Assembly (NCBI RefSeq): GCF_007860075.1
Contig: NZ_SJPP01000002.1
Span: forward strand, 124,001-188,000
DNA: 64,000 nucleotides
Direction of reading: 5' to 3'
Source of the DNA: Symmachiella macrocystis
GTDB lineage: Bacteria > Planctomycetota > Planctomycetia > Planctomycetales > Planctomycetaceae
Positions within the stretch are counted from its first letter, which is position 1; the number at the start of each line of letters is the position of its first letter. The notes under the pieces were generated by a model. The model saw nothing but the letters and a program-made list of their open reading frames with translations, ran no database searches and was not told where the DNA came from. This document shows, one piece after another, positions 36,294 through 45,728 of the stretch. Made by a program: the position numbers and the translations under genes.

Positions 36294-36308
36294 ACCGGTT
36301 TTGCCGGT
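36294..36308. repeat. ACCGG-TTTTG-CCGGT palindrome
   Basis: A 5-bp stem followed by CCTGCGG; its CCTACCGG/TTTGCCGGTCC context resembles the minus-strand reading of the element at 6606-6622. It sits 34 bases after the mfnF-like stop. Confidence 0.45.
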
Positions 36309-36481
36309 CCTGCGGCCCTATCTGTTGTCCCGGCCGTGATCACTACAACGCGAGCAGCACGCGCATCCGTGCCAAACGTCGTGAAAGTCCAGTTGAGACG
36401 GGGCGGGCGTCGATTCTAAAAGAACCGGTTCTCTCTGACCGGTGTTTGCCCCACTCCGCTGGAAAGTGTCGGAACCGCCCG

Positions 36482-39202
36482 ATGATGGGAAGTTTGACAA
36501 CGTTGTTGTGCCTGACGTTGGCGGCTGCAACGCCGGCCGATCACGCTCGCGATCCGTTTGAAGCGGCCGAGACGGTTCGCATGTTTACGTTCGATCACGA
36601 AAAAGATCGCACGTTGGACAAACTCCCCCAGCCGACCGACTGGAGTCGGCGGCGCGGACCGCTATTCCCGGAATACGTCGAAGCCTACATCGATCCCATC
36701 GATGCCCCCAGCGATTATAACGGCCAACGGTCGTTGCAATTCACCCTCAACGGCGGACAGGCGACGTACTATTCCCCGGCGATTCGGATTGCCACGGATC
36801 ATTCCTATGGACTGGAGGCGAAGATTCGCACCGCCGGTTTGATCCATGACGCCGCGTTCATTTCGCTCTCCTTTTTGAATTACAAACGGCAACGAATCGA
36901 ACGCCATCTCAGCCAAGCGGTGATGGGGACACATGACGAATTTCAAACCGTGCGTGTTGGCCCCTTCAATCCGAAACCGGAATTCAAGTTTGTGGTGATC
37001 GGCTGTCACTTGATGGCGGGCGCCAAAATGGACATCCATGGCGACGCTTGGTTTGATGACATTCGCTTAGTCAGCCTCCCGTTGGTCACCATCTCAACGC
37101 ACAACAACCAACACTATTTCCTCGAAGGAGAAAGGATTCAAATCGAGGCAAGCGTTTCAGGCCGCGATGTCGGTCGCAAACACCAACTCGTTTTGGAATT
37201 GGAAACAGCCGAAGCGGAAACTTCGGAGGGCGATTCGGAGATCAAATGGATCAAACGAGAGCGGCGCGCGGATGATAAGGATCTGAACAATTCAGGCGAG
37301 CACACTTACAAGTGGGACCTGTCCCAATTGACGCATAACGATGAAACGTTGCTAAAAAAAGGCTTTTATCGCGTCCGCGCCACCTTCAAGCGAGATGATG
37401 TTTCGATTCTGCAAAAACTGACAACATTCGCCGTGATGGAACGCGCCCGTCCCGGAAGCCACGGTAACTTTGGCTGGTCACTGACAGAAGGTGCCGGCGA
37501 GATGGATGTACCCGAATTGGCCGAAGTCGCGGCACAAGGCGGGGTAAATTGGGTCAAATATCCGTTGTGGACCGACAAAGGCGTCGTCGGCATGAATGAC
37601 TCGGCCGATGTCACACAACTCGTCGAACGCCTCACACGCAAGGACATCAAACTCGTCGGCTTGTTGAATCATCCACCGAAATCGTTGATGGACAAGTTCG
37701 CTGAAGACTTCACCGGCTCGGCCATCGGTAAAATCTTCAACATGCCCAACGACTTCTGGTATCCCTCCCTAGAACCGGTGATTGCCAGTTATTCCTTCCG
37801 CGTGCGGCATTGGCAATTGGGTGATGAATCCGACAAAAGTTTCGTCGGCATGAAGCGTCTACCCCAAGTTGTGGATTCGATCAAACAAGAATTCGACCGC
37901 GTCGGCCGCAACGTGCAAATCGGCGTCCACTGGGATTGGACACAGCAATTGCCCGATAGCGAAACTCTGCCGAACAGCTTCTTATCGCTGAACACAGACC
38001 CGACTCCCAACGACGCCCAATTACAACAGCATCTGGAACGCACCGCCGCCACCGGGATTCCGCGTTGGGTACTCATTAAGCCGTTGTCGACCGATCACCA
38101 ACTCAACGAACGCGCAGCTGATCTGGTTCGCCGCATGATGGTTGCGCAATTGGGCGGCGCGGATGCCGTCTTCGCCTACAATCCGTTTGATCCGGAATTC
38201 GGGCTGTTGTATCCCGATGGCTCGCCAACTGAACTGTTTCTTCCCTGGCGGACAACTGCGCTCGCCTTGCAGGAGTCGACGTTTCTCGGCAAATTTCAAA
38301 TGCCCAACAACAGCCCGAACGTGGTCTTTGCCAAACCGGGTGAAGTGTTGATGGTGATTTGGAACGACAAGCCGACCACCGAGACAATTTACCTGGGCGA
38401 AGATGTGGAAATCACCGACCTGTTCGGCCGCACTCGTCCCGCGGAAGTCATCGAACTACGGCAAACCATCGACCGCAAATCCACGCAAGCCCGACGGCAA
38501 CAAGTCCTTCAAGTCGGTCCCGTACCGATCATCGTGCGCAAGTGTTCCGCACCGGTCGCCCGCTTTCGTTTGGCAATGCAATTCCAACGTAAACGGGTCC
38601 CTAGTGAATTTGGCGAACACCAGGAGATGATCACTGGGACGAATACCTTTGGTCAGGGCATCACCGTCACTTCGGACCTGAAATACAGCGACAAATGGAA
38701 CGTCGAGCAACTGCGCGCCCCACTGACGCTGTCGCCGAATGAAGCGTTCCAACTGCCGGTCTCGTTATCTTTCCCCCGCGGTGCGGGCATTGGTGACCTT
38801 TCTGCCACCGTCGATTTTGATATCTCCGCCGACCGCGAATATCACTTCACCGTGCACCGCCCTTACACCTTGGGGCTCGGCAAAGTCAAATTGGATGTCA
38901 ATTACCATGTCGAGCGAAAACATGGCCACGCGATACTCGTCGTTGAGCAAATCATCACCAACATTACCGAGCCGTTGGAAATCCTGAATTTCAACTGCAA
39001 CTTGTTGATACCCGGGCGGCGGCGGCAGAAACGTTCTGTCGTCAAACTGGGCCGCGGCGAAGACCGTAAGTTTTACCGCATTCTGAACGCCGAAACGTTG
39101 ATCGGCGAAGAAATCAGTTTGCGCGCCGTCCAAGTCGACGGCAAACGCTTTCTAAATAAAAGCTGGAGAGTGGAAGATCGCCCGCCCGTGGAAACGCCGT
39201 AA
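36482..39202 (+). CDS. Large secreted protein with carbohydrate-binding and glycosidase-like regions
   Basis: 906 residues from ATG 36482; the frame is open from 36446 (TTG). The N-terminus is a short signal peptide (MMGSLTTLLCLTLAAATPADHA). Residues about 25-200 look like a galactose-binding-type beta-sandwich (SLQFTLNGGQATYYSPAIRI, WFDDIRLVSLP). The centre (about 330-640) reads as a (beta/alpha) barrel of the clan GH-A style: GNFGWSLTEGAGEMDVPEL, NWVKYPLWTD, RHWQLGDESDKSF. The last 260 residues are strand-rich. Catalytic acids cannot be assigned by eye, so enzyme activity is unproven. A role in polysaccharide breakdown is plausible for a planctomycete. It starts about 220 bases after the mfnF-like gene. 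Confidence 0.75.
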   Translation: MMGSLTTLLCLTLAAATPADHARDPFEAAETVRMFTFDHEKDRTLDKLPQPTDWSRRRGPLFPEYVEAYIDPIDAPSDYNGQRSLQFTLNGGQATYYSPAIRIATDHSYGLEAKIRTAGLIHDAAFISLSFLNYKRQRIERHLSQAVMGTHDEFQTVRVGPFNPKPEFKFVVIGCHLMAGAKMDIHGDAWFDDIRLVSLPLVTISTHNNQHYFLEGERIQIEASVSGRDVGRKHQLVLELETAEAETSEGDSEIKWIKRERRADDKDLNNSGEHTYKWDLSQLTHNDETLLKKGFYRVRATFKRDDVSILQKLTTFAVMERARPGSHGNFGWSLTEGAGEMDVPELAEVAAQGGVNWVKYPLWTDKGVVGMNDSADVTQLVERLTRKDIKLVGLLNHPPKSLMDKFAEDFTGSAIGKIFNMPNDFWYPSLEPVIASYSFRVRHWQLGDESDKSFVGMKRLPQVVDSIKQEFDRVGRNVQIGVHWDWTQQLPDSETLPNSFLSLNTDPTPNDAQLQQHLERTAATGIPRWVLIKPLSTDHQLNERAADLVRRMMVAQLGGADAVFAYNPFDPEFGLLYPDGSPTELFLPWRTTALALQESTFLGKFQMPNNSPNVVFAKPGEVLMVIWNDKPTTETIYLGEDVEITDLFGRTRPAEVIELRQTIDRKSTQARRQQVLQVGPVPIIVRKCSAPVARFRLAMQFQRKRVPSEFGEHQEMITGTNTFGQGITVTSDLKYSDKWNVEQLRAPLTLSPNEAFQLPVSLSFPRGAGIGDLSATVDFDISADREYHFTVHRPYTLGLGKVKLDVNYHVERKHGHAILVVEQIITNITEPLEILNFNCNLLIPGRRRQKRSVVKLGRGEDRKFYRILNAETLIGEEISLRAVQVDGKRFLNKSWRVEDRPPVETP

Positions 39203-39418
39203 CGGCGGGATTCTCGGTTGCGCTAACTCGAGACGGCAGATGCCAACAACGGCTTGTCTGACAACGCGGCCGCCTCACCGCATTCAAGCCATCGCATTGG
39301 CTCTAGAGCGCGACATCCCAAGCTTCGGTTGTCAGGCATCCCATTGCTGCGGTATCCTCACGCTGCTCGCTCACTGTGAATCCAGCCGGCAGCCACCGCT
39401 CTAGAGGGACTTTCTGCA

Positions 39419-41536
39419 ATGCAGCTCAACCGACTTTACTTAAAACCTCAGTTCATCATTCCAAACGGCATCATTAGCGGTTGCTTGTGTGCCGCTTTTC
39501 TTTTTGGCGGGCAAATCGCCGTCGCTGATGACGCCACCAAGCCCAAAGCGGATGATGCAAAGCCGGCAGCCGAAAAACCAGCAGCCGATGCTGACCAACC
39601 AGTCGAAGAGAAAAATCCGTTCACCCGCCATTTCCGCGTCAAAGATTTCAATGGCGGCAACGGCTGGTTGAATACATCCGGTCCAATCACGCCGCAAGAC
39701 TTGCGGGGCAAAATCGTCATCCTCGATTTTTGGACCTACTGCTGCATCAACTGCATTCATATTTTGCCGGAACTGAAAGCGCTTGAAAAGAAATACCCCG
39801 ATCAATTGGTCGTTATCGGCGTCCATTCGGCCAAATTCGACAATGAGAAGGGGACCGAGAATATTCGCCAAGCGATCATGCGTTATGAAATCGAACACCC
39901 GGTCATCAACGATTCAGACATGACGTTGTGGCGCAAGTTTTTCACGCGATCCTGGCCCACCATCGGTATTATCGATCCCGAAGGCTATTTTGTGGGCAAC
40001 AACTCGGGCGAATTCCAACACCAAACCATCGACAAACACGTCATCCAGCCGTTACTCGCATATCACCGTAAAAAAGGGACGCTGGACGAGACCCCCATCG
40101 ACTTTCACCTGGAACGCGAAAGTGCGCAACCGACTCCGCTGCGCTATCCCGGCAAACTGCTGGCCGATGAAGCTGCCGATCGGTTGTATATCTCCGACAG
40201 CAACAACAATCGTATTGTCATCACCACGCTTGATGGCGAATTGGTGGACATCATCGGCAATGGCAACATGGGCACCGACGACGGCGGATACGACACCGCT
40301 ACGTTCGATCATCCCCAAGGCATGGCTCTGCGGGGTGACGCGCTATACATCGCCGACACCGAAAATCACCTCATCCGCAAAGTCGACCTCAAAACCAAGC
40401 AAGTCGCGACGTTGGCCGGTACGGGTGAACAAAATCGATCCCGCAGAGTTGGCAAAGAGTTGCTGACGACCGCATTAAACAGCCCTTGGGCGTTGTCAGC
40501 CATCGGCGACCAACTTTACATCGCGATGGCCGGTCCACACCAGATGTGGGTGCTCGACGAAACCGCTGGCACGGTACGGCCCTTTGCGGGTTCCGGCCGT
40601 GAGGATGTTATTGATGGACCGTTGTTCGAGTCGGCGCTGGCACAACCCTCAGGCGTGGCGACGGATGGTGAATTTCTGTATGTCGTGGACAGCGAAGCGT
40701 CGGCGGTCCGCAAAATCGACTTAGCCCCCGAGGGAAATGTCACCACGCTTGTCGGCAAAAACGGCGGCGGACTGTTCCGTTTTGGTGATGTCGACGGTGT
40801 CGGCGCCGAAGTCAAACTGCAACACCCGCTGGGGATTACCTACCACAACGGCAAGTTGTATGTTGCCGACAGCTACAATCACAAAATCAAAGTGGTGGAT
40901 ATCGACACGCGTCAGTGCACGACTTTCCTGGGAACCGGCACGGCAGGCAACAAAGCTCAGCCGCCGCAGTTCTCCGAACCGGCAGGACTGGCTGTAGCGG
41001 GATCGCGGTTGTACATCGCTGATACCAACAATCATCAAATCCGCGTGGCCGATCTGGATAGCCAGCAAGTCACAACGTTGGAAATCGCCGGTTTAATGCC
41101 CCCCTCGCCACCGAAAGCGGTCGCCAAACAGCGCCCGCTGAAGAATGTCACGAAACTGCCCCCCACTGAAATCGCTGCCGGCAAAACGCTCCCCTTTGCG
41201 GTGCAGTTGGACATTCCAGACGGTTTTAAAATCAACTCACTCGCACCCGTTACTTACCGTGTGACCACTCAGGGAGAGCAATCGCTGATTGCCGCTAAAC
41301 ATCTGGGCGTTCGGGGCGAAGCTGATTTCGTTGATGGAGCGGCAGAGTTTGCGTTGCCGCTTGAGCAGGAAACCGGCGCAACGACGTTGTTGATCTCGGT
41401 GACTTATCAATTTTGCCGCGATGGTGTTGGCGGACTCTGTAAAATCCGCACGGCCAATTGGTCGCTCCCCATCACAGTCAAACCTGCTGCGACGGAACGG
41501 GCTGTGAAACTCACCGTTCCCGCCCCGGAAAGATAA
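39419..41536 (+). CDS. Secreted thioredoxin-NHL repeat protein (NHLRC2-like)
   Basis: 705 residues. A signal-like hydrophobic stretch (GIISGCLCAAFLFGGQIAVA) is followed by a Lys/Ala/Asp-rich linker, then a thioredoxin-like domain (about 80-220) with active site YCCINC, that is CxxC preceded by an extra Cys (WTYCCINCIHILPELKAL). A six-bladed NHL beta-propeller follows (about 235-545; repeated motifs such as LYIADTENHLIRKVDL and LYVADSYNHKIKVVDI), then a C-terminal beta-domain. The order matches human NHLRC2 and its bacterial relatives. It probably acts in periplasmic redox or as a scaffold; substrates are unknown. A strong terminator follows. Confidence 0.87.
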   Translation: MQLNRLYLKPQFIIPNGIISGCLCAAFLFGGQIAVADDATKPKADDAKPAAEKPAADADQPVEEKNPFTRHFRVKDFNGGNGWLNTSGPITPQDLRGKIVILDFWTYCCINCIHILPELKALEKKYPDQLVVIGVHSAKFDNEKGTENIRQAIMRYEIEHPVINDSDMTLWRKFFTRSWPTIGIIDPEGYFVGNNSGEFQHQTIDKHVIQPLLAYHRKKGTLDETPIDFHLERESAQPTPLRYPGKLLADEAADRLYISDSNNNRIVITTLDGELVDIIGNGNMGTDDGGYDTATFDHPQGMALRGDALYIADTENHLIRKVDLKTKQVATLAGTGEQNRSRRVGKELLTTALNSPWALSAIGDQLYIAMAGPHQMWVLDETAGTVRPFAGSGREDVIDGPLFESALAQPSGVATDGEFLYVVDSEASAVRKIDLAPEGNVTTLVGKNGGGLFRFGDVDGVGAEVKLQHPLGITYHNGKLYVADSYNHKIKVVDIDTRQCTTFLGTGTAGNKAQPPQFSEPAGLAVAGSRLYIADTNNHQIRVADLDSQQVTTLEIAGLMPPSPPKAVAKQRPLKNVTKLPPTEIAAGKTLPFAVQLDIPDGFKINSLAPVTYRVTTQGEQSLIAAKHLGVRGEADFVDGAAEFALPLEQETGATTLLISVTYQFCRDGVGGLCKIRTANWSLPITVKPAATERAVKLTVPAPER

Positions 41537-41538
41537 AA

Positions 41539-41568
41539 ACCCGCACCGCGACATAGCCGCGGGCGGGT
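41539..41568. terminator. Terminator between convergent genes
   Basis: ACCCGCACCGCG and CGCGGGCGGGT pair (11 bp with one bulged A) around a seven-base loop; A residues precede and CTTATT follows. It lies just after the stop at 41536 and 31 bases from the end of the minus-strand glgX gene. Confidence 0.75.
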
Positions 41569-41599
41569 CTTATTCGACTCTGCGAATTCGCGTTGTCCG

Positions 41600-43756
41600 C
41601 TAATTCGATGAGGGCAACGGTTGGGTTTCGATATCTTTGGCGATCAACAAAACAGTGGACCGCGGAAACACGCTGTAGTTGCATTGATCCGGAAGTGGAA
41701 GTTCACAGTCCGCTTCGGTAATCGCGTCCTTGCCGCAGGCGGTGTCGATAAATCGGTACCATTTGCGGCCGCTGGGTAAAGCCGGGAGCTCAAATGCTGC
41801 CGGTTCCCAATGTGCATGTGCGATGAGATAAATATCGGTCGAATCTTCGGTGCCCTGATTTTCGAACATCCGCATCGCCAGGCTCCGCGACTCCCACGAC
41901 CAATCGGGCTGGTTCAAATGCATTCCGTGCCAAGCAATCGTAATGCCATCGTCGCCAAACGTCCGACGCTGAAAAATCGCGTTGCGACGGCGAAACTGAA
42001 TCAGTCGTTGGAAGAACTCTAACAACTCTTTATTCTTTTCCGCTAATGACCAATCCACCCACGATGTGGTGTTGTCTTGGCAATAGGCGTTGTTATTGCC
42101 GTTTTGTGTGCGGCCGAATTCATCGCCCGCCAGCAGCATGGGCACGCCGTGGGACAGCATCAGCAGGGTCGCCATGTTTTTGACCTGCTGTCTGCGGAGT
42201 TTATTGATCTCCGCCGATTTCGTCGGTCCTTCCGCGCCGCAATTCCAACTGTGGTTGTCGTTGTCCCCATCGGCACCGCGTTCGCCGTTGGATTCATTGT
42301 GCTTCGAATTGTAGGAAACCAAATCCGACATCGTGAAGCCATCGTGGCTGGTGACGAAATTGATACTGTGATACGGCGCACGCCCGCTGCCTTGGTACAA
42401 ATCGGCCGAACCGGACAAACGCGTGGCCAATGAGGCAACCGCGCCGGCATCGCTTTTCACAAACGAGCGGATATCATCACGGAATTTTCCGTTCCATTCC
42501 GCCCATCGCCCCCACGCGGGAAAAGTCCCGACCTGATACAGTCCGCCGGCGTCCCAGGCTTCGGCGATGATCTTCGTATTTGCCAAGACGGGATCAGCAG
42601 CGATGCGTTCCAACAACGGCGGGTTAGGCAAGACTGAACCATCCTGCCCCCGTCCCAGAATCGAGGCCAGATCAAAACGGAATCCGTCGACGTGCATTTC
42701 CGTGACCCAATACCGCAGGCTGTCTAAAATCATGTCTCGGACCACCGGGTGATTGCAGTTCATCGTGTTGCCGCAACCGGAATAGTTGTAGTGCCGTCCC
42801 GTTTTCGGATCGATCATATAATAGACTGAGTTGTCGATGCCGCGAAACGACAACGTTCGACCCCGCTCGTCTCCCTCGGACGTGTGATTGAACACAATAT
42901 CCAGGATGACCTCGATGCCTGAATCGTGCATCGCCTTGACCATCGTTTTGAATTCATTCACTTCAGCGCCGACGCCGTTGTCCGATGCATACGCGGCTTT
43001 GGCGGCGAAGAAAGCGATCGAGTTGTAGCCCCAATAGTCGAACAACCGTTCGCCCGTCAGCGGATTGCGGCGCCAATTCCCCGATTCATCAAACTCATTG
43101 ATGGGGAGCAGTTCGATGGCGGTGATCCCCAATTCCTTCAAATACGGGATCTTGTCGATCAGTCCCTTAAACGTGCCGGGATGTTTCACGCCCGAATTCT
43201 TGTTCGCCGTCATGCCCCGTACGTGCATTTCGTAGATAATCGTTTCCCACAACGGCCGATTGAGCGGTTGATCGAATTCCCAGTCAAATTCGCCGTCGAC
43301 CACGACCGAATGCTGGCCGTGGACTTCGCCCCCTTCGGCAAGCGGATCGTGATGATGGTCGATGTCGTGCCGTGATCCCCAACGGGAACTTCCCGACACA
43401 GAACGGGCATAAGGATCGAGCAACACCTGATCGTAGTCGAATTTGTGGATGTGGTCGTGTGGTCCCTGCATGCGGTAACCGTATTGGATCCCCACATCGA
43501 CGCCGCTCACAAAGGCATGCCACACCTGACCAGTGCGGTTGTAGTGCGGATCGAGCGGAAACTCCGCGATCGGCTCCATTTCGCCCGGCACGAACAACAC
43601 CAACGTCACTCCGGTGGCGTGTTTTGAGAAAACGGCAAAGTTGATGCCGTGCCGCTGTAATGTCGGCCCCAACGGCATGGGCGATCCACGAGAGATGGAG
43701 AAATTACTATCAATGACCTGAAACAATTTTTCACGAATATTTTGGTCGACTGCCAT
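41600..43756 (-). CDS. glgX: Glycogen debranching enzyme GlgX
   Basis: 718 residues from ATG 43756 (an ATG at 43795 is possible). It hydrolyses alpha-1,6 branches of phosphorylase-trimmed glycogen. An N-terminal CBM48 domain (MPLGPTLQRHGINFAVFSKH) precedes a GH13 barrel with all conserved regions: DIVFNHTSEGD (region I), DGFRFDLAS with the nucleophile D362, IIAEAWDAGG with the acid/base E399, and FVTSHDGFTM (region IV). The long loop YWGYNSIAFFA is typical of GlgX/TreX. No other glycogen gene is adjacent. The length matches the family (about 660-720). Confidence 0.95.
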   Translation of the reverse strand: MAVDQNIREKLFQVIDSNFSISRGSPMPLGPTLQRHGINFAVFSKHATGVTLVLFVPGEMEPIAEFPLDPHYNRTGQVWHAFVSGVDVGIQYGYRMQGPHDHIHKFDYDQVLLDPYARSVSGSSRWGSRHDIDHHHDPLAEGGEVHGQHSVVVDGEFDWEFDQPLNRPLWETIIYEMHVRGMTANKNSGVKHPGTFKGLIDKIPYLKELGITAIELLPINEFDESGNWRRNPLTGERLFDYWGYNSIAFFAAKAAYASDNGVGAEVNEFKTMVKAMHDSGIEVILDIVFNHTSEGDERGRTLSFRGIDNSVYYMIDPKTGRHYNYSGCGNTMNCNHPVVRDMILDSLRYWVTEMHVDGFRFDLASILGRGQDGSVLPNPPLLERIAADPVLANTKIIAEAWDAGGLYQVGTFPAWGRWAEWNGKFRDDIRSFVKSDAGAVASLATRLSGSADLYQGSGRAPYHSINFVTSHDGFTMSDLVSYNSKHNESNGERGADGDNDNHSWNCGAEGPTKSAEINKLRRQQVKNMATLLMLSHGVPMLLAGDEFGRTQNGNNNAYCQDNTTSWVDWSLAEKNKELLEFFQRLIQFRRRNAIFQRRTFGDDGITIAWHGMHLNQPDWSWESRSLAMRMFENQGTEDSTDIYLIAHAHWEPAAFELPALPSGRKWYRFIDTACGKDAITEADCELPLPDQCNYSVFPRSTVLLIAKDIETQPLPSSN

Positions 43757-43840
43757 AATTTTTTCGTCCGTCCCTGTTCTTGTAATAAACCGCATCCCAA
43801 AAGTACGGGACGCCCCTTCATCGGGAAGAGCGCCGGATCA

Positions 43841-44710
43841 TCAACTCGTTTTTCTCAATAAGGTTGCAGCCGTCAATGTATTGCGCAACAACATCGTTAT
43901 CGTCATCGGTCCGACTCCGCCCGGAACTGGACTAATCGCCCCGGCGACTTCGCAGACTTGATCAAAATCGACATCTCCGACCAATTTGCCTTCCAGCCGG
44001 TTGATTCCCACGTCAATGACCGCCGCACCAGGCTTGACCATGTCGGCCTTCACAAATAGCGGCAAACCGATCGCAGCGATCAAAATGTCTGCCTGACGTG
44101 TGATGTCGTTCAGGTCGCGTGTCCGACTGTGGCAGACCGTCACGGTCGCGTTGGCGGCTTCGCCTTTTTGCATTAGCATGTTGACCAACGGTTTGCCAAC
44201 AATTTCGCTTCGCCCGATCACAACCGCATGTGCGCCGGCTGTCTGTACGCCATGATGAATTAACATTTGCTGGACGCCGCACGGCGTGCAGGGCAAAAAG
44301 CGTGGACGGCCTTGCACGATCAATCCCACATTCTCGGGATGAAATGCGTCGACATCCTTCAGGGCGGAGACGGCGTCAAGGACTGCTTTTTCTTCAATTT
44401 GCGCGGGTAAAGGCAACTGCACCAAAATACCATGCACGCTGTCGTTTGCGTTGAGTTGACCAATCAACTCCAACAATTCGGCCTGCGTGGTTTCCGCGGG
44501 AAGCCGATGCAAGGTGCTGCCGATTCCGACATTGGCGCAGGCGCGTTCCTTGTTGCGAACATAGACGGCGCTCGCCGGATCTTCTCCCACCAGCACCGCA
44601 GCCAAATGGGGCGTGACTCCGCTTTCGTTGGTGAAGGTGGAGACATCGCTGGCGATCTCCCCCCGCAATTTCTCAGCCAACGCCTTGCCGTCAATTATGT
44701 GTGCAGGCAC
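43841..44710 (-). CDS. folD: Methylenetetrahydrofolate dehydrogenase/cyclohydrolase
   Basis: 289 residues from a GTG at 44710, which places PAHIIDGKALA at the N-terminus as in other FolD proteins; AAGGAC stands upstream. Longer starts (ATG 44779) are open but add nothing conserved. FolD interconverts 5,10-methylene- and 5,10-methenyl-tetrahydrofolate with NADP and hydrolyses the latter to 10-formyl-THF. Motifs: YVRNKERAC with the catalytic Lys, GILVQLPLP, KDVDAFHPENVG, GRSEIVGKPLV for the dinucleotide and the C-terminal PVPGGVGPMTITML. It supplies the folate branch of C1 metabolism, parallel to the methanofuran branch suggested at 34-36 kb. Confidence 0.95.
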   Translation of the reverse strand: MPAHIIDGKALAEKLRGEIASDVSTFTNESGVTPHLAAVLVGEDPASAVYVRNKERACANVGIGSTLHRLPAETTQAELLELIGQLNANDSVHGILVQLPLPAQIEEKAVLDAVSALKDVDAFHPENVGLIVQGRPRFLPCTPCGVQQMLIHHGVQTAGAHAVVIGRSEIVGKPLVNMLMQKGEAANATVTVCHSRTRDLNDITRQADILIAAIGLPLFVKADMVKPGAAVIDVGINRLEGKLVGDVDFDQVCEVAGAISPVPGGVGPMTITMLLRNTLTAATLLRKTS

Positions 44711-44922
44711 GTCAAAAATTGTCCTTGTCGCTGGATTTCCGAATCTTCTCAGTCCGGCCTCACCGGTTCTCCATTTCATAGCGTTTCGCACACCGGTTGG
44801 CCATATGGAAGTTCGAAAAAAATGTCGCCGGCCAATTCGTCGTCGTTGCGAACATTGCCGGCCTGGGTGTGTCTTACCTTTGTCGCGACGCATAGAATTC
44901 GTTGGGCCTGTTGCCTATTTCG

Positions 44923-45399
44923 TCAAACCAACGTTTCCAGCCCCCAGATTTTCGCGGTGGCCCACAACGCTACGGCGGCGTAAATCCCGGCCATGCTATC
45001 GTCGGCCATAATCCCCAGCCCGCCGTGCATTTTCTCCAACCGTGATGCCGGAGGCGGTTTTAAGATATCAAACACGCGAAACCATAAAAATCCAAAGACG
45101 GCCGTCGCCCAGGTCAGCGGAGTCACCAGAAACACGATCGGCATGGCAGCGATTTCGTCAAAAACCACGCCACCAGGGTCGTCGGTCCCCATTAATTTCG
45201 CCGAACGCCCGCAGATTGGAATCCCGATCATAAAGAGCCCAACGATCGCCAGACACTGAATTGGCCATGGAAACTGCTGGATTCCCCACACCAACGGCAG
45301 TCCCCACAATGTGCCAAATGTCCCCGGCGCAACGGGAATCCAACCGATTCCCAACCCAGTACCGAGCAGAAGCACTGCATTATCCCAAAACGGCTTCAA
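44923..45399 (-). CDS. pgpA: Phosphatidylglycerophosphatase A
   Basis: 158 residues from a TTG at 45399 with AAGGA upstream; the frame is open to another TTG at 45429. PgpA removes phosphate from phosphatidylglycerophosphate at the inner membrane, giving phosphatidylglycerol. Conserved segments are IPVAPGTFGTLWGLPL, DPGGVVFDEIAAMPIVF, and FRVFDILKPPPASRLEKMHG followed by GIMADDSMAGIYA with the acidic residues. Four hydrophobic helices lie between them. No ATG is available, so the start is the uncertain part. It lies 212 bases upstream of folD on the same strand. Confidence 0.93.
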   Translation of the reverse strand: MKPFWDNAVLLLGTGLGIGWIPVAPGTFGTLWGLPLVWGIQQFPWPIQCLAIVGLFMIGIPICGRSAKLMGTDDPGGVVFDEIAAMPIVFLVTPLTWATAVFGFLWFRVFDILKPPPASRLEKMHGGLGIMADDSMAGIYAAVALWATAKIWGLETLV

Positions 45400-45728
45400 A
45401 ATCGATCCTTCGTGCTCTGTTAAAAGCAAAACTGCGTGTTCCAGGCAGATTTGAGGCTAACGAAAACTCAGCCCGGTTGCAGCCAGCTCTAGAAGACGCC
45501 GGGCGCAACTGCAATCCTCCCTAGGATTTGGTTGTCCCCTACTCAAAAACGGAAAGAAGAATTATACTTGCCGTTGACGACAGGCGAAATGCCTAGTAAA
45601 CCGCAATTCCATCGCGTCCCGCCAGTGACACGGCGATTTTTGAATCTGTTTATCACGCGACCCACTGCCATGACTTTTCGGTTTGGCAGCAGATTGGCCG
45701 CAATAGCCACTGGAGTCTGAAAGAACGT

